A stretch of 33,498 nucleotides of DNA from Candidatus Nomurabacteria bacterium GW2011_GWA2_40_9 (GCA_000993955.1 LBZW01000005.1:1-33498); one strand, 5' to 3'. Positions 17,958 to 25,640 are shown, numbered from the stretch's first letter. The notes: a model not told the origin generated them from the sequence alone. Numbers and translations are program-made.

Positions 17958-19088
17958 ATGAAAGAAATCAATAGAATAATTGAATTAAAAATTAAAGAAA
18001 AGTTGTTTGATGGTAGGGTTGTAATACTCTATGGTCCAAGAAGAGTGGGTAAAACTACTTTGGTAAAAAAACTAATAAGAGAATACGGTGGTAAATATTT
18101 TTCTTGTGAGGAGCCAGATGTAGCTAGAGCATTAACAAATAAAACATCTACCGAGATGAAAAAGTTCTTGGGCGATGCGAAGCTTGTAATACTAGATGAA
18201 GCACAAAAAATACACAATATAGGGACAAGCTTGAAACTACTAATAGATAACTTTCCAGATATGCAAATCATTGCCACAGGATCGAGTTCTTTTGACTTGG
18301 CAAATAAAATAAACGAACCATTAACAGGTAGAAACTGGGAATTTCATTTATATCCTTTTTCTATGGCGGAGCTGACTGATAGCTTTGGTACTTTAGAAAC
18401 AAACAGACTTCTTGATTTCTTTCTAACTTACGGCACATATCCTGAAGTAGTTTTTGAAAATAATAATAGAGAAGACTTGCTAGAGAAAATTACAAATGAT
18501 TATTTATATAAAGACATTCTTTCATATGAAGGAGTCCGCAAGCCCGAAATATTAAAAAAGATATTGAGGTTACTCGCACTACAAGTAGGACAACTTGTAT
18601 CCTATTCTGAAATTGCTGAAAAAGCTGAAACTAGCAGAGATACAGTCAGGTCTTATATAGAGATATTAGAGAAAGCCTTTATAATATTCAAACTTCCTCC
18701 GCTTACAAAAAGAAAAAGAGATGAGATAAAGCTTATGAATAAGATATATTTCTTTGATACTGGAATTCTAAATACCTTACTTCAAAATTACAATATGCCT
18801 GAATTTAGGAAAGACAAGGGTCATGTATTTGAAAACTTTTTCATAGCAGAAAAAATGAAACAACGGAGCTATCAAAGTATAAAAAATACCGTCTATTACT
18901 GGCGTAACAAAAGTGGCAATGAAATAGACTTTATAGAAGAATATCGCACAGGAGAAGAATACAGATTATTTGAGTGCAAATACACCGACAACAAAAAAAT
19001 TGTCATTCCTTCTCAATTTATAGAAACATACGGAACAAACAAAATACAAATTATTAGCAAGGAAAATATTTTAGAAAATCTTTCTTAA
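17958..19088 (+). CDS. ATP-binding protein, AAA_14 / DUF4143 family (copy 2)
   Basis: Start trimmed to MKEINRIIELKIKEKLFDGRVVILYGPRRVGKTTLVKKL; VILDEAQKIHNIGTSLKLLID; ATGSSSFDLANKINEPLTGR. Confidence 0.9.
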   Translation: MKEINRIIELKIKEKLFDGRVVILYGPRRVGKTTLVKKLIREYGGKYFSCEEPDVARALTNKTSTEMKKFLGDAKLVILDEAQKIHNIGTSLKLLIDNFPDMQIIATGSSSFDLANKINEPLTGRNWEFHLYPFSMAELTDSFGTLETNRLLDFFLTYGTYPEVVFENNNREDLLEKITNDYLYKDILSYEGVRKPEILKKILRLLALQVGQLVSYSEIAEKAETSRDTVRSYIEILEKAFIIFKLPPLTKRKRDEIKLMNKIYFFDTGILNTLLQNYNMPEFRKDKGHVFENFFIAEKMKQRSYQSIKNTVYYWRNKSGNEIDFIEEYRTGEEYRLFECKYTDNKKIVIPSQFIETYGTNKIQIISKENILENLS

Positions 19089-19933
19089 TTTCCTTTTTTG
19101 TTCTTGCCGACTTTTCGGCGGGAGACGATGAATACATTTGAATACTTCTTTGGACTGCGGGTCTTTCGGCCTCCGGTGACTTTACCCCACATAGTTTTTG
19201 GTCTCTTTGTTCCGCGTCCTTGCCTGCCTTCACCTCCACCATATGGGTGATCCACTGGGTTCATGGCACTACCACGCACTCGAGGACGGATTCCCTTCCA
19301 ACGACTGCGTCCAGCTTTACCATAGTTTTCCAAATGTCGTTCTTCGTTTGATACAGTACCTACGCAAGCGTAACAGTTCTCGTTCACTTTCCTGACTTCG
19401 GTAGAAGGCATCTTTATGTTTGTCTGCCCGTCTGCATTTGCCACAACTTGAGCAAATATTCCAGCTCCGCGGGCTACCTTTGCACCGCCCATAGGCTTGA
19501 GCTCTATATTGTAAACAAATGTTCCTACGGGAATATTCTTCAGTGGTAGTCTATTGCTCGGCATAAGTGGTGCATTTGGAGAAACTATAAATGTGTCCCC
19601 TGGCACAACACTCTTTGGAAGAATGACATATCTCTTTTCGCCGTCTTTATAAACTGCGAGGCCGATAAATGCACCACGGTTTGGGTCGTATTCTACAGAA
19701 GTTATCTTTGCAGGGATTTCTTTTTTGTTATACAAGAAATCAATCTCTCGGAAAAGTCGCTTGTGTCCCCCACCCTTGTGTCTCATAGTTATCCGTCCAG
19801 CATTGTTTCGTCCGACAGAACGCTTGAACCCATGAGTAAGAGACTTTGTAGGTTCTGATTTTGTCAGAACTCCACGGTAGGTCACATTTGTCATTCCCCG
19901 TCTTGATTTACTTGTAGGTTTATATGATTTCAT
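19085..19933 (-). CDS. rplB: 50S ribosomal protein L2
   Basis: ATG start MKSYKPTSKSRRGMTNV; GRITMRHKGGGHKR; RGSAMNPVDHPYGGGEGRQGRGTKRPKTMWGK. Confidence 0.98.
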   Translation of the reverse strand: MKSYKPTSKSRRGMTNVTYRGVLTKSEPTKSLTHGFKRSVGRNNAGRITMRHKGGGHKRLFREIDFLYNKKEIPAKITSVEYDPNRGAFIGLAVYKDGEKRYVILPKSVVPGDTFIVSPNAPLMPSNRLPLKNIPVGTFVYNIELKPMGGAKVARGAGIFAQVVANADGQTNIKMPSTEVRKVNENCYACVGTVSNEERHLENYGKAGRSRWKGIRPRVRGSAMNPVDHPYGGGEGRQGRGTKRPKTMWGKVTGGRKTRSPKKYSNVFIVSRRKVGKNKKGN

Positions 19934-19943
19934 TGTTTTTGTT

Positions 19944-19985
19944 CCCAAAGCCTTGCTTAGGGAGCTCCCTAAGCAAGGCTTTGGG
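19944..19985. repeat. 42-bp perfect palindrome in rplW/rplB spacer
   Basis: CCCAAAGCCTTGCTTAGGGAGCTCCCTAAGCAAGGCTTTGGG. Confidence 0.97.
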
Positions 19986-19993
19986 GTCTTTTA

Positions 19994-20275
19994 TTATAAA
20001 ACTTCTATCTTATCGCCCTTTTTTAAATATATAAGTGCTTTTTTGCCACCTTGTTTTACCCCTTTCTTGCCACGAACGACTATGTTTTTCTTTGGCACTG
20101 TTAGCACATTTACTTTTACTGGCTTCATTTTGTATAAAGCAAAAATAGCTTTCTTGATTTCTGTCTTATTTGCATTTGCAGTCACATCAAAAGTGTAAAC
20201 ATTTGCCTCTGCAGCACCAGATGCTTTTTCTGTAATTCTCGGGTTCTTTATTATTTTTGTAATTATTATTGTCAT
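19994..20275 (-). CDS. rplW: 50S ribosomal protein L23
   Basis: IIKNPRITEKASGAAEANVYTFDVTANANKTEIKKAIFALYKMKPVKVN. Confidence 0.96.
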   Translation of the reverse strand: MTIIITKIIKNPRITEKASGAAEANVYTFDVTANANKTEIKKAIFALYKMKPVKVNVLTVPKKNIVVRGKKGVKQGGKKALIYLKKGDKIEVL

Positions 20276-20286
20276 ATTGTTGTTTT

Positions 20287-20369
20287 ATTCTCCTCTTGAG
20301 GAGTACCCTTTAGGGGGAGGTGGAAGTGTTTTATCCACCCCGCCTTCGGCACCCCTCAAGAGGGGAATT
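20287..20369. repeat. R-family cloverleaf-like intergenic element, copy 2 (rplD/rplW spacer)
   Basis: ATTCTCCTCTTGAGGAGTACCCTTTAGGGGGAGGTGGAAGTGTTTTATCCACCCCGCCTTCGGCACCCCTCAAGAGGGGAAT. Confidence 0.92.
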
Positions 20370-20370
20370 T

Positions 20371-21042
20371 TCAGCCTCTCGATTCAAAAAACTTTACACT
20401 CTCTTCCGGATTTTCTATTAAAAGGTACTTATGGTTCAGGACATCCAGTGGATTTAAATTCTTTAAGAAAACTATATCAAGAGCTGGGATATTTCGGTAA
20501 CTCTTTTCTGCTTTTTCGTTGCGTCCGTACAGAGCTGTGAGGATTCTAGGTTTCTTTGAAGTAGCTACCAAAAAAGAACCTTTGCTCCAACCACCAGCTT
20601 TTGCTAAACTTTTCATAACATCAACTCCGGATTTAGTGCTAATTTTAGACATAGCTAGAGAATCCACAAAAATAATTTCTCCATCTTTCATCTTCTTTGA
20701 AAGTACAGAAAATAATGCCTGTGCACGCATACTCTTGCTGATCTTTCGTTTGTAGTTTTTCTCTGCAAGTGGTCCGTGGGTCACACCTCCACCTACCCAT
20801 ATAGGCGAGCGAGAAGAACCGTGCCTAGCCCGTCCAGTGCCTTTTTGTTTCCAAGGCTTCTTGCCTCCACCGCGGACTTCTCCTCGGTCTTTGGTATCTG
20901 TGGTACCAGAGCGTTTGTTGCTTCGCATGCCTTCTACTACTTGGTGCACTAGGTCAGCACGCCATTTTGCAGAAAAAACTTTGGAAGGCAAACTAATTGT
21001 CGTAGTAGAGATTCCTTTTTGATTGTATATTTTTGCTTCCAT
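20371..21042 (-). CDS. rplD: 50S ribosomal protein L4
   Basis: Start trimmed to MEAKIYNQKGI; GKKPWKQKGTGRARHGSSRSPIWVGGGVTHGP; stop TGA. Confidence 0.97.
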   Translation of the reverse strand: MEAKIYNQKGISTTTISLPSKVFSAKWRADLVHQVVEGMRSNKRSGTTDTKDRGEVRGGGKKPWKQKGTGRARHGSSRSPIWVGGGVTHGPLAEKNYKRKISKSMRAQALFSVLSKKMKDGEIIFVDSLAMSKISTKSGVDVMKSLAKAGGWSKGSFLVATSKKPRILTALYGRNEKAEKSYRNIPALDIVFLKNLNPLDVLNHKYLLIENPEESVKFFESRG

Positions 21043-21043
21043 A

Positions 21044-21658
21044 TTATTTTGAAAAAATTTCAACCAAAGACCCTCGTCGTCCAGGAATTGCTCCTTTTAT
21101 TAATAAAATATTGTTTTCTTTGTCTATGAAAATTACTTTTAGATTTTTCTGAGTGATCCTGTCCCCACCCATTCTCCCTGCCATACGCATGCCTTTTGGC
21201 ACATGTGTTCGGAGTCCTCCACCGATAGATCCATGTTCGCGTTCAGAGTGCTTTTGTCCGTGACTGCGAGGCCCCCCATGGAAACCATGGCGTTTGACAA
21301 CACCTTGAAAACCTTTACCTTTTGAGACACTAGAAACCTGAAGTTTGTCCCCTGCTTCAAAAAGATCAGCAACATTAAAATTATCGCCAACTTTACAGGT
21401 CGGCTCTGCGTCTTGTCTGAATTCTTTTAAGAAGCGAAAATTACCAAGGTCTTTTAGGTGACCTTTTAGTGCTTTGCTCAAATTGTTTGCATTTTTAGTC
21501 CCGAAGCCAATTTGTACAGCATTGTATCCATCTGTTGCCTTTGTCTTTACTTGAGTGACCACAGTAGGACCAGCGTTTACAACTGTTACAGGAAATACTT
21601 CTCCTTCAGTAGAAAAATACTCCATCATATTCACTTTTGTTCCCAAAATAAATTTCAT
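21044..21658 (-). CDS. rplC: 50S ribosomal protein L3
   Basis: Start trimmed to MKFILGTKVNM; GKGFQGVVKRHGFHGGPRSHGQ...MRMAGRMGGDRITQKNLKV. Confidence 0.98.
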   Translation of the reverse strand: MKFILGTKVNMMEYFSTEGEVFPVTVVNAGPTVVTQVKTKATDGYNAVQIGFGTKNANNLSKALKGHLKDLGNFRFLKEFRQDAEPTCKVGDNFNVADLFEAGDKLQVSSVSKGKGFQGVVKRHGFHGGPRSHGQKHSEREHGSIGGGLRTHVPKGMRMAGRMGGDRITQKNLKVIFIDKENNILLIKGAIPGRRGSLVEIFSK

Positions 21659-21667
21659 AATTTCTGT

Positions 21668-21709
21668 CCACATGTCGGACTTGTGGAAAACCACAAGTCC
21701 GACATGTGG
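21668..21709. repeat. H-family inverted-repeat element, copy 4 (rpsJ/rplC spacer)
   Basis: CCACATGTCGGACTTGTGG-AAAA-CCACAAGTCCGACATGTGG. Confidence 0.97.
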
Positions 21710-21716
21710 TCTATCT

Positions 21717-22166
21717 TTACAGCATTTTCACATCTATGTCCACACCAGAAGGTAGAGACAAGTTTGTCAGCGCTTCGACTGTTTTTGGATTCGGATTTAT
21801 AATATCAATCAGTCTCTTGTGTACTCGTATCTCAAACTGTTCTCGTGCATTTTTATAAACAAAAGATGCACGATTCACAGTGTATTTCTTGATCTCTGTG
21901 GGCAATGGCACAGGACCCACGACGACTGCATCGTATCTGACTGCGGTGTCTATGATCTGCTTTACAGAAGCGTCCAATATTTTGCTCTCATAAGCCCTGA
22001 CTCGGATACGAAGAACCACTTTGCCATCTTCTTTCTTGTCTTTCTTGGAGATTGCTTTCGTGATCTTTGTTCTAACTTTTACAGTAGTATCTTTTGTCCC
22101 GCCTGCATTAGCTATGCTTGAAGCATTGCGGGCAGGCTTTTTTATTTTTGTTTCTGTGTTTGCCAT
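21717..22166 (-). CDS. rpsJ: 30S ribosomal protein S10 with ~45-aa N-terminal extension
   Basis: [73 protein letters not shown]. Confidence 0.96.
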   Translation of the reverse strand: MANTETKIKKPARNASSIANAGGTKDTTVKVRTKITKAISKKDKKEDGKVVLRIRVRAYESKILDASVKQIIDTAVRYDAVVVGPVPLPTEIKKYTVNRASFVYKNAREQFEIRVHKRLIDIINPNPKTVEALTNLSLPSGVDIDVKML

Positions 22167-22181
22167 GAATTTAAATATGTT

Positions 22182-22235
22182 CCACATGTCGGACATAGGG
22201 GCAACTTTTTTTTAGTCCCTATGTCCGACATGTGG
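22182..22235. repeat. H-family inverted-repeat element, copy 5, covariant (tuf/rpsJ spacer)
   Basis: CCACATGTCGGACATAGGG - 16 nt - CCCTATGTCCGACATGTGG; inner arm changed on both sides so pairing is kept. Confidence 0.97.
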
Positions 22236-22242
22236 TCTAAAT

Positions 22243-23436
22243 CTATCCTAGTATTTTAGTAACAACTCCTGCTCCAACAGTCTTGCCTCCTTCACGAATA
22301 GCAAATCTCTGTTGTTCCTCAAGAGCCACGGGAGTAACCAATTTAACTGTTATCTTCACTGTATCTCCAGGCATAACCATCTCTGTGCCTTCTGCTAGAG
22401 TCACATCTCCTGTCACATCTGTAGTTCGGATATAGAATTGAGGCTTGTAACCCTTGAAGAAAGGAGTGTGTCTTCCACCTTCTTCCTTTTTCAAAACATA
22501 AATTTCACAAGTAAAATTGTCGTGTGGAGTAGTGGTACCTGGTTTAGAGAGCACTTGTCCACGAGTGATATCTTCTTTCTTTAAACCACGAAGAAGGATA
22601 CCAGCATTGTCCCCAGCCATTCCTTCTTGCAAATTTTTGTTAAACATTTCAATACCTGTAACAACTGATTTTTGAGTAGCTTTGATTCCAACGATTTCGA
22701 TTTCTTCACCTACCTTTACTACTCCTCTTTCGATTTTACCTGTAACCACTGTGCCACGGCCTTCGATAGAGAATATGTCTTCTACTGGCATAAGGAAAGG
22801 CTTTGATATGTCGCGTTCTGGAACTGGGATGTAAGTGTCAAGTGCGTTTGTAAGCTCAAGAATTTTCTTTGCCCATTCGTCATCAACTGTTGTAGCTTCG
22901 AGGCCTTTCAAAGCAGAACCACGAATAACAGGAGCCCCTACGCCGTCAAAACCTTGCTTTGTTAAGAGTTCGCGGATTTCTTCTTCCACCATGTCTATCA
23001 TGTCTTTGTCGTCAACCATATCGCACTTGTTCAAAAATACAATCATCTTTGGCACACCGACTTGCTTCGCAAGTAATACATGTTCTCTAGTCTGAGGCAT
23101 AGCACCGTCAGTAGCTGCAACCACAAGAATAGCACCGTCCATCTGAGCAGCACCTGTAATCATGTTCTTTATGTAGTCAGCGTGTCCTGGAGCATCAATG
23201 TGTGCATAATGTCGTGCATCTGTTGCATACTCATTATGAGAAATATTTATCGTAATACCACGAGCTTTTTCTTCTGGAGCATTATCAATTTGATCTACTC
23301 CTCTAAGACGAACTGTTTTACCAGCTAAATTAAGCACATGCAAAATTGCAGCTGTTAAAGTTGTCTTACCGTGGTCAACATGACCAATGGTTCCCACATT
23401 TATATGTGGCTTGTCTCTTTTAAATTCTTCTGCCAT
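22243..23436 (-). CDS. tuf: elongation factor Tu
   Basis: 397 aa; [53 protein letters not shown]. Confidence 0.99.
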   Translation of the reverse strand: MAEEFKRDKPHINVGTIGHVDHGKTTLTAAILHVLNLAGKTVRLRGVDQIDNAPEEKARGITINISHNEYATDARHYAHIDAPGHADYIKNMITGAAQMDGAILVVAATDGAMPQTREHVLLAKQVGVPKMIVFLNKCDMVDDKDMIDMVEEEIRELLTKQGFDGVGAPVIRGSALKGLEATTVDDEWAKKILELTNALDTYIPVPERDISKPFLMPVEDIFSIEGRGTVVTGKIERGVVKVGEEIEIVGIKATQKSVVTGIEMFNKNLQEGMAGDNAGILLRGLKKEDITRGQVLSKPGTTTPHDNFTCEIYVLKKEEGGRHTPFFKGYKPQFYIRTTDVTGDVTLAEGTEMVMPGDTVKITVKLVTPVALEEQQRFAIREGGKTVGAGVVTKILG

Positions 23437-23650
23437 ATTTTTGTTATTACTAGATAGAACTCAACATACGATTACCAGTTGTTGGGGTCTAGCTACTAAC
23501 TGCGTCTCGCCGAAGCTTCATGCAAAGGCGGACTGATTAATCCTTCGCTTTTCGCTCAGGATCCGACTGTTGTCGGACTTATAATAAATTCTATATATTT
23601 TATAAACTCACTTGCTATAAATTTGCAATAGAAAAACCGCAAAAGTGCAG
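23437..23650 (-). promoter_or_regulatory. long, potentially structured tuf leader
   Basis: About 215 nt from the predicted TSS to ATG; stems GTCCGAC-aaca-GTCGGAT and ATCCT...AGGAT. A second promoter-like pair TTGCAA-18-TATAAA lies at 23599-23628. Confidence 0.45.
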
Positions 23651-23658
23651 CTCCCATC

Positions 23659-23686
23659 ATACTAGCAGATTAAAAATGAATGTCAA
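23659..23686 (-). promoter_or_regulatory. promoter of tuf operon
   Basis: TTGACA-16-TAGTAT with CTGC extension. Confidence 0.8.
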
Positions 23687-23698
23687 ATAAAAAAAAGG

Positions 23699-23848
23699 TC
23701 ATTGCTGACCTTTGACTTCTTCCCATTCGATAATGATATTTAAATCATTATCTTTAAAAATATTCACTACAAAGCCAAGCTTTCTTAGAAGCTCAGCAAA
23801 ATCTAGAGCAAGCTCTAGATTTTCTAGATCAAATTTTTTTCTGTTCAT
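23699..23848 (-). CDS. 49-aa acidic small protein
   Basis: MNRKKFDLENLELALDFAELLRKLGFVVNIFKDNDLNIIIEWEEVKGQQ*; stop overlaps a terminator hairpin (AAAGGTCAgcaaTGACCTTTTTTTT on the minus strand). Below the ORF-track size cutoff. Confidence 0.65.
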   Translation of the reverse strand: MNRKKFDLENLELALDFAELLRKLGFVVNIFKDNDLNIIIEWEEVKGQQ

Positions 23849-23892
23849 GTCGCAATTTTTTTTAAAAAAAAGTGAACGATATCTTCTTCAAC

Positions 23893-23953
23893 CTACTCTC
23901 TCTCTCTGGATTTGTCAAGCAAACAAAAAAACAGAAGCAAGGCTTCTGTTTTT
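23893..23953 (-). promoter_or_regulatory. terminator-promoter module, copy a
   Basis: ACAGAAGCaaGGCTTCTGTTTTT hairpin next to TTGACA-AATCC-(AG)6-TAGGTT. Confidence 0.6.
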
Positions 23954-23975
23954 CTGTATGTCCTATTTATTATTT

Positions 23976-24080
23976 TTACTTTTCGTGATTACCTTTCTTC
24001 GCAGCTATAATGAGAAGAAAAAGCGCAATAAGTACTAACGCTCCCAATATATATATATTTACCATAATATTTGTATTCAT
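23976..24080 (-). CDS. 34-aa single-TM small protein
   Basis: MNTNIMVNIYILGALVLIALFLLIIAAKKGNHEK*; 6 nt after the upstream membrane-protein ORF. Confidence 0.55.
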   Translation of the reverse strand: MNTNIMVNIYILGALVLIALFLLIIAAKKGNHEK

Positions 24081-24086
24081 AATTAA

Positions 24087-24275
24087 TTATTCATATTTTC
24101 TAGTAATAATGTAACCCGACCAAGATAAAAGTGACAAAAACAGACCAAGAAGCACAACAAAATAATTTATATCGTTACTCATCAAACTTGCCAGAAAAAC
24201 TGAAGCAAAGAAAATTTGTCCAAGGTCTTTACTTACTTCCCCTAAAGCTTTTGGATTTATAAGCGATCTATACAT
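24087..24275 (-). CDS. small membrane protein (two predicted TM segments)
   Basis: Start trimmed to MYRSLINPKALGEVSKDLGQIFFASVFLASLMSNDINYFVVLLGLFLSLLSWSGYIITRKYE; -10 TACAAT 6 nt upstream of the ATG. Confidence 0.7.
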   Translation of the reverse strand: MYRSLINPKALGEVSKDLGQIFFASVFLASLMSNDINYFVVLLGLFLSLLSWSGYIITRKYE

Positions 24276-24307
24276 GATTAAATTGTAACATATAGATAAA
24301 AATAAAT

Positions 24308-24385
24308 GCAAACAAAAAATCCCCAAAGCGGTTTTGTCTATTTATCCATTTTTCAGGAGAAGGACTAACAGCTTTGGAGATTAGA
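24308..24385 (-). terminator. long-hairpin terminator, related to 27068-27143
   Basis: Minus strand: ATCTCCAAAGCTGTTAGTC...AACCGCTTTGGGGATTTTTTGTTTGC. Confidence 0.6.
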
Positions 24386-24388
24386 GAA

Positions 24389-24550
24389 TTATTCGTCTGG
24401 GAATAAGTCTTTAAATTTAACAAAACGAAAATTTTCCATGTTGGCTTCTGGAATTTTTTTTGGCTTTTTGTATTTCACAAAAATAAAAATTATGGCAACT
24501 ATCATGCCAAAAAAAACCCAAGTAAAAAAAATAAATTCAATCGTTTTCAT
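24389..24550 (-). CDS. small single-TM protein
   Basis: MKTIEFIFFTWVFFGMIVAIIFIFVKYKKPKKIPEANMENFRFVKFKDLFPDE; exact start uncertain. Confidence 0.5.
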   Translation of the reverse strand: MKTIEFIFFTWVFFGMIVAIIFIFVKYKKPKKIPEANMENFRFVKFKDLFPDE

Positions 24551-24605
24551 AATAAAAAATTTAGATCTGGACATACAATGCAGATCTGGAACAGATATTT
24601 TCTTA

Positions 24606-24674
24606 AAACTACTCTCTCTCTCTTGATTTGTCAACCTAATCAAAAAAATACAAGGTCTTGCCTTGTATTTTTTT
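24606..24674 (-). promoter_or_regulatory. terminator-promoter module, copy b
   Basis: ATACAAGgtcttgCCTTGTATTTTTTT hairpin next to TTGACA-AATCA-(AG)6-TAGTTT. Confidence 0.6.
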
Positions 24675-24690
24675 GAGAGTTTTTTAAGTT

Positions 24691-24975
24691 TTAAATAAAA
24701 GAGTATTTTTTATAAATACGATCGTGGTGGTCATAATCGGCAAAAGTTATCTCTTCATTTTCTATTTTATAAACCAAAACAAATGATCCAATATGAACTC
24801 TACGGTAGTTTTTTATAACATTACGAAGAGGTTTGCCGACAAATGGATTGGAAATTATTTTATATACTTGGTCTTCTATTTTCTTTAATCCTGATTTATC
24901 TTTTCTTGCCATTTTCTCAAGAATTTTTTTAAATTCTATAGAAAAAACAAAATTTATTTTTTGATTAATTTCCAT
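24691..24975 (-). CDS. RelE/ParE-family toxin
   Basis: MEINQKINFVFSIEFKKILEKMARKDKSGLKKIEDQVYKIISNPFVGKPLRNVIKNYRRVHIGSFVLVYKIENEEITFADYDHHDRIYKKY. Confidence 0.88.
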   Translation of the reverse strand: MEINQKINFVFSIEFKKILEKMARKDKSGLKKIEDQVYKIISNPFVGKPLRNVIKNYRRVHIGSFVLVYKIENEEITFADYDHHDRIYKKYSFI

Positions 24976-24977
24976 AA

Positions 24978-25208
24978 TTAAAGAGAATTAAAGAAATTTT
25001 TTACCTCATTTTTATTTTTAAACTTCATACCCTTACCCAAAGATAGCCCTTTTTCAATCTTAGAAAGTCTTTTTATATATTCAGGTTTTATTTCATCTTG
25101 AGCAATGTGATAGACAATATTTTGCAAACGAGTCAAATCACCCCGAAGTTTTTCTTGAGTATCTAAAATTTGCATATATTTATTTCTGGGCATAGTTACA
25201 ATATTCAT
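24978..25208 (-). CDS. putative antitoxin partner of the RelE-like toxin
   Basis: 76 aa, directly upstream of the toxin with a 2-nt gap. Confidence 0.7.
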   Translation of the reverse strand: MNIVTMPRNKYMQILDTQEKLRGDLTRLQNIVYHIAQDEIKPEYIKRLSKIEKGLSLGKGMKFKNKNEVKNFFNSL

Positions 25209-25325
25209 ATCTCTAGCATATCAAAAAATAAATTTAATATCAAATAAAAAAAGTGCCTATTTCTAAATGTAATTTAAATTTCTTTTTCATGATGAAAGAA
25301 TTTTTAGTTAACAAATATTTTCTTA

Positions 25326-25387
25326 AATCTACTCTCTCTGGATTTGTCAAGCAAACAAAAAAACAGAAGCAATGCTTCTGTTTTTTT
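25326..25387 (-). promoter_or_regulatory. terminator-promoter module, copy c
   Basis: ACAGAAGCaatGCTTCTGTTTTTTT hairpin next to TTGACA-AATCC-(AG)4-TAGATT. Confidence 0.55.
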
Positions 25388-25406
25388 GGGTTATATATTG
25401 TAGATT

Positions 25407-25640
25407 TTATCTTGCGTAAGAAAGTCTGTTTACTTGAGGAATATTCAACACTTTGTTACTTTGTTTGAGAAATTTGGATGCTTCTACTATTTCTATCAAA
25501 ACCGGAATATTGTTTTTAGTAAAATGCACTATGAAATTACCGAGTTCAGAAGCAAAATCTATCTGACCTTTATTTAAAAGTTCCAAGCTCATCACATCAG
25601 ATTCAGAATCATATTTAATTTTGGTTTTTTTATTTATCAT
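25407..25640 (-). CDS. DUF2283 family protein
   Basis: KIKYDSESDVMSLELLNKGQIDFASELGNFIVHFTKNNIPVLIEIVEASKFL. Confidence 0.8.
   Translation of the reverse strand: MINKKTKIKYDSESDVMSLELLNKGQIDFASELGNFIVHFTKNNIPVLIEIVEASKFLKQSNKVLNIPQVNRLSYAR

Noticed and set aside
21659-22196. Upstream starts MSDMWNIFKF (rpsJ) and [12 protein letters not shown] (rplC) as true N-termini
   Set aside because: These codons come from the H-family hairpin (ATGTCGGACATGTGG or its arm); canonical starts lie just downstream.
9277-22235. H elements as ordinary intrinsic terminators
   Set aside because: No consistent T tract follows on the transcribed strand and they are inside operons whose downstream genes lack other evident promoters.
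23437-23640. tRNA gene in the GC-richer tuf leader
   Set aside because: No acceptor/T-loop (GTTCRANNC) and anticodon-arm combination could be assembled on either strand.
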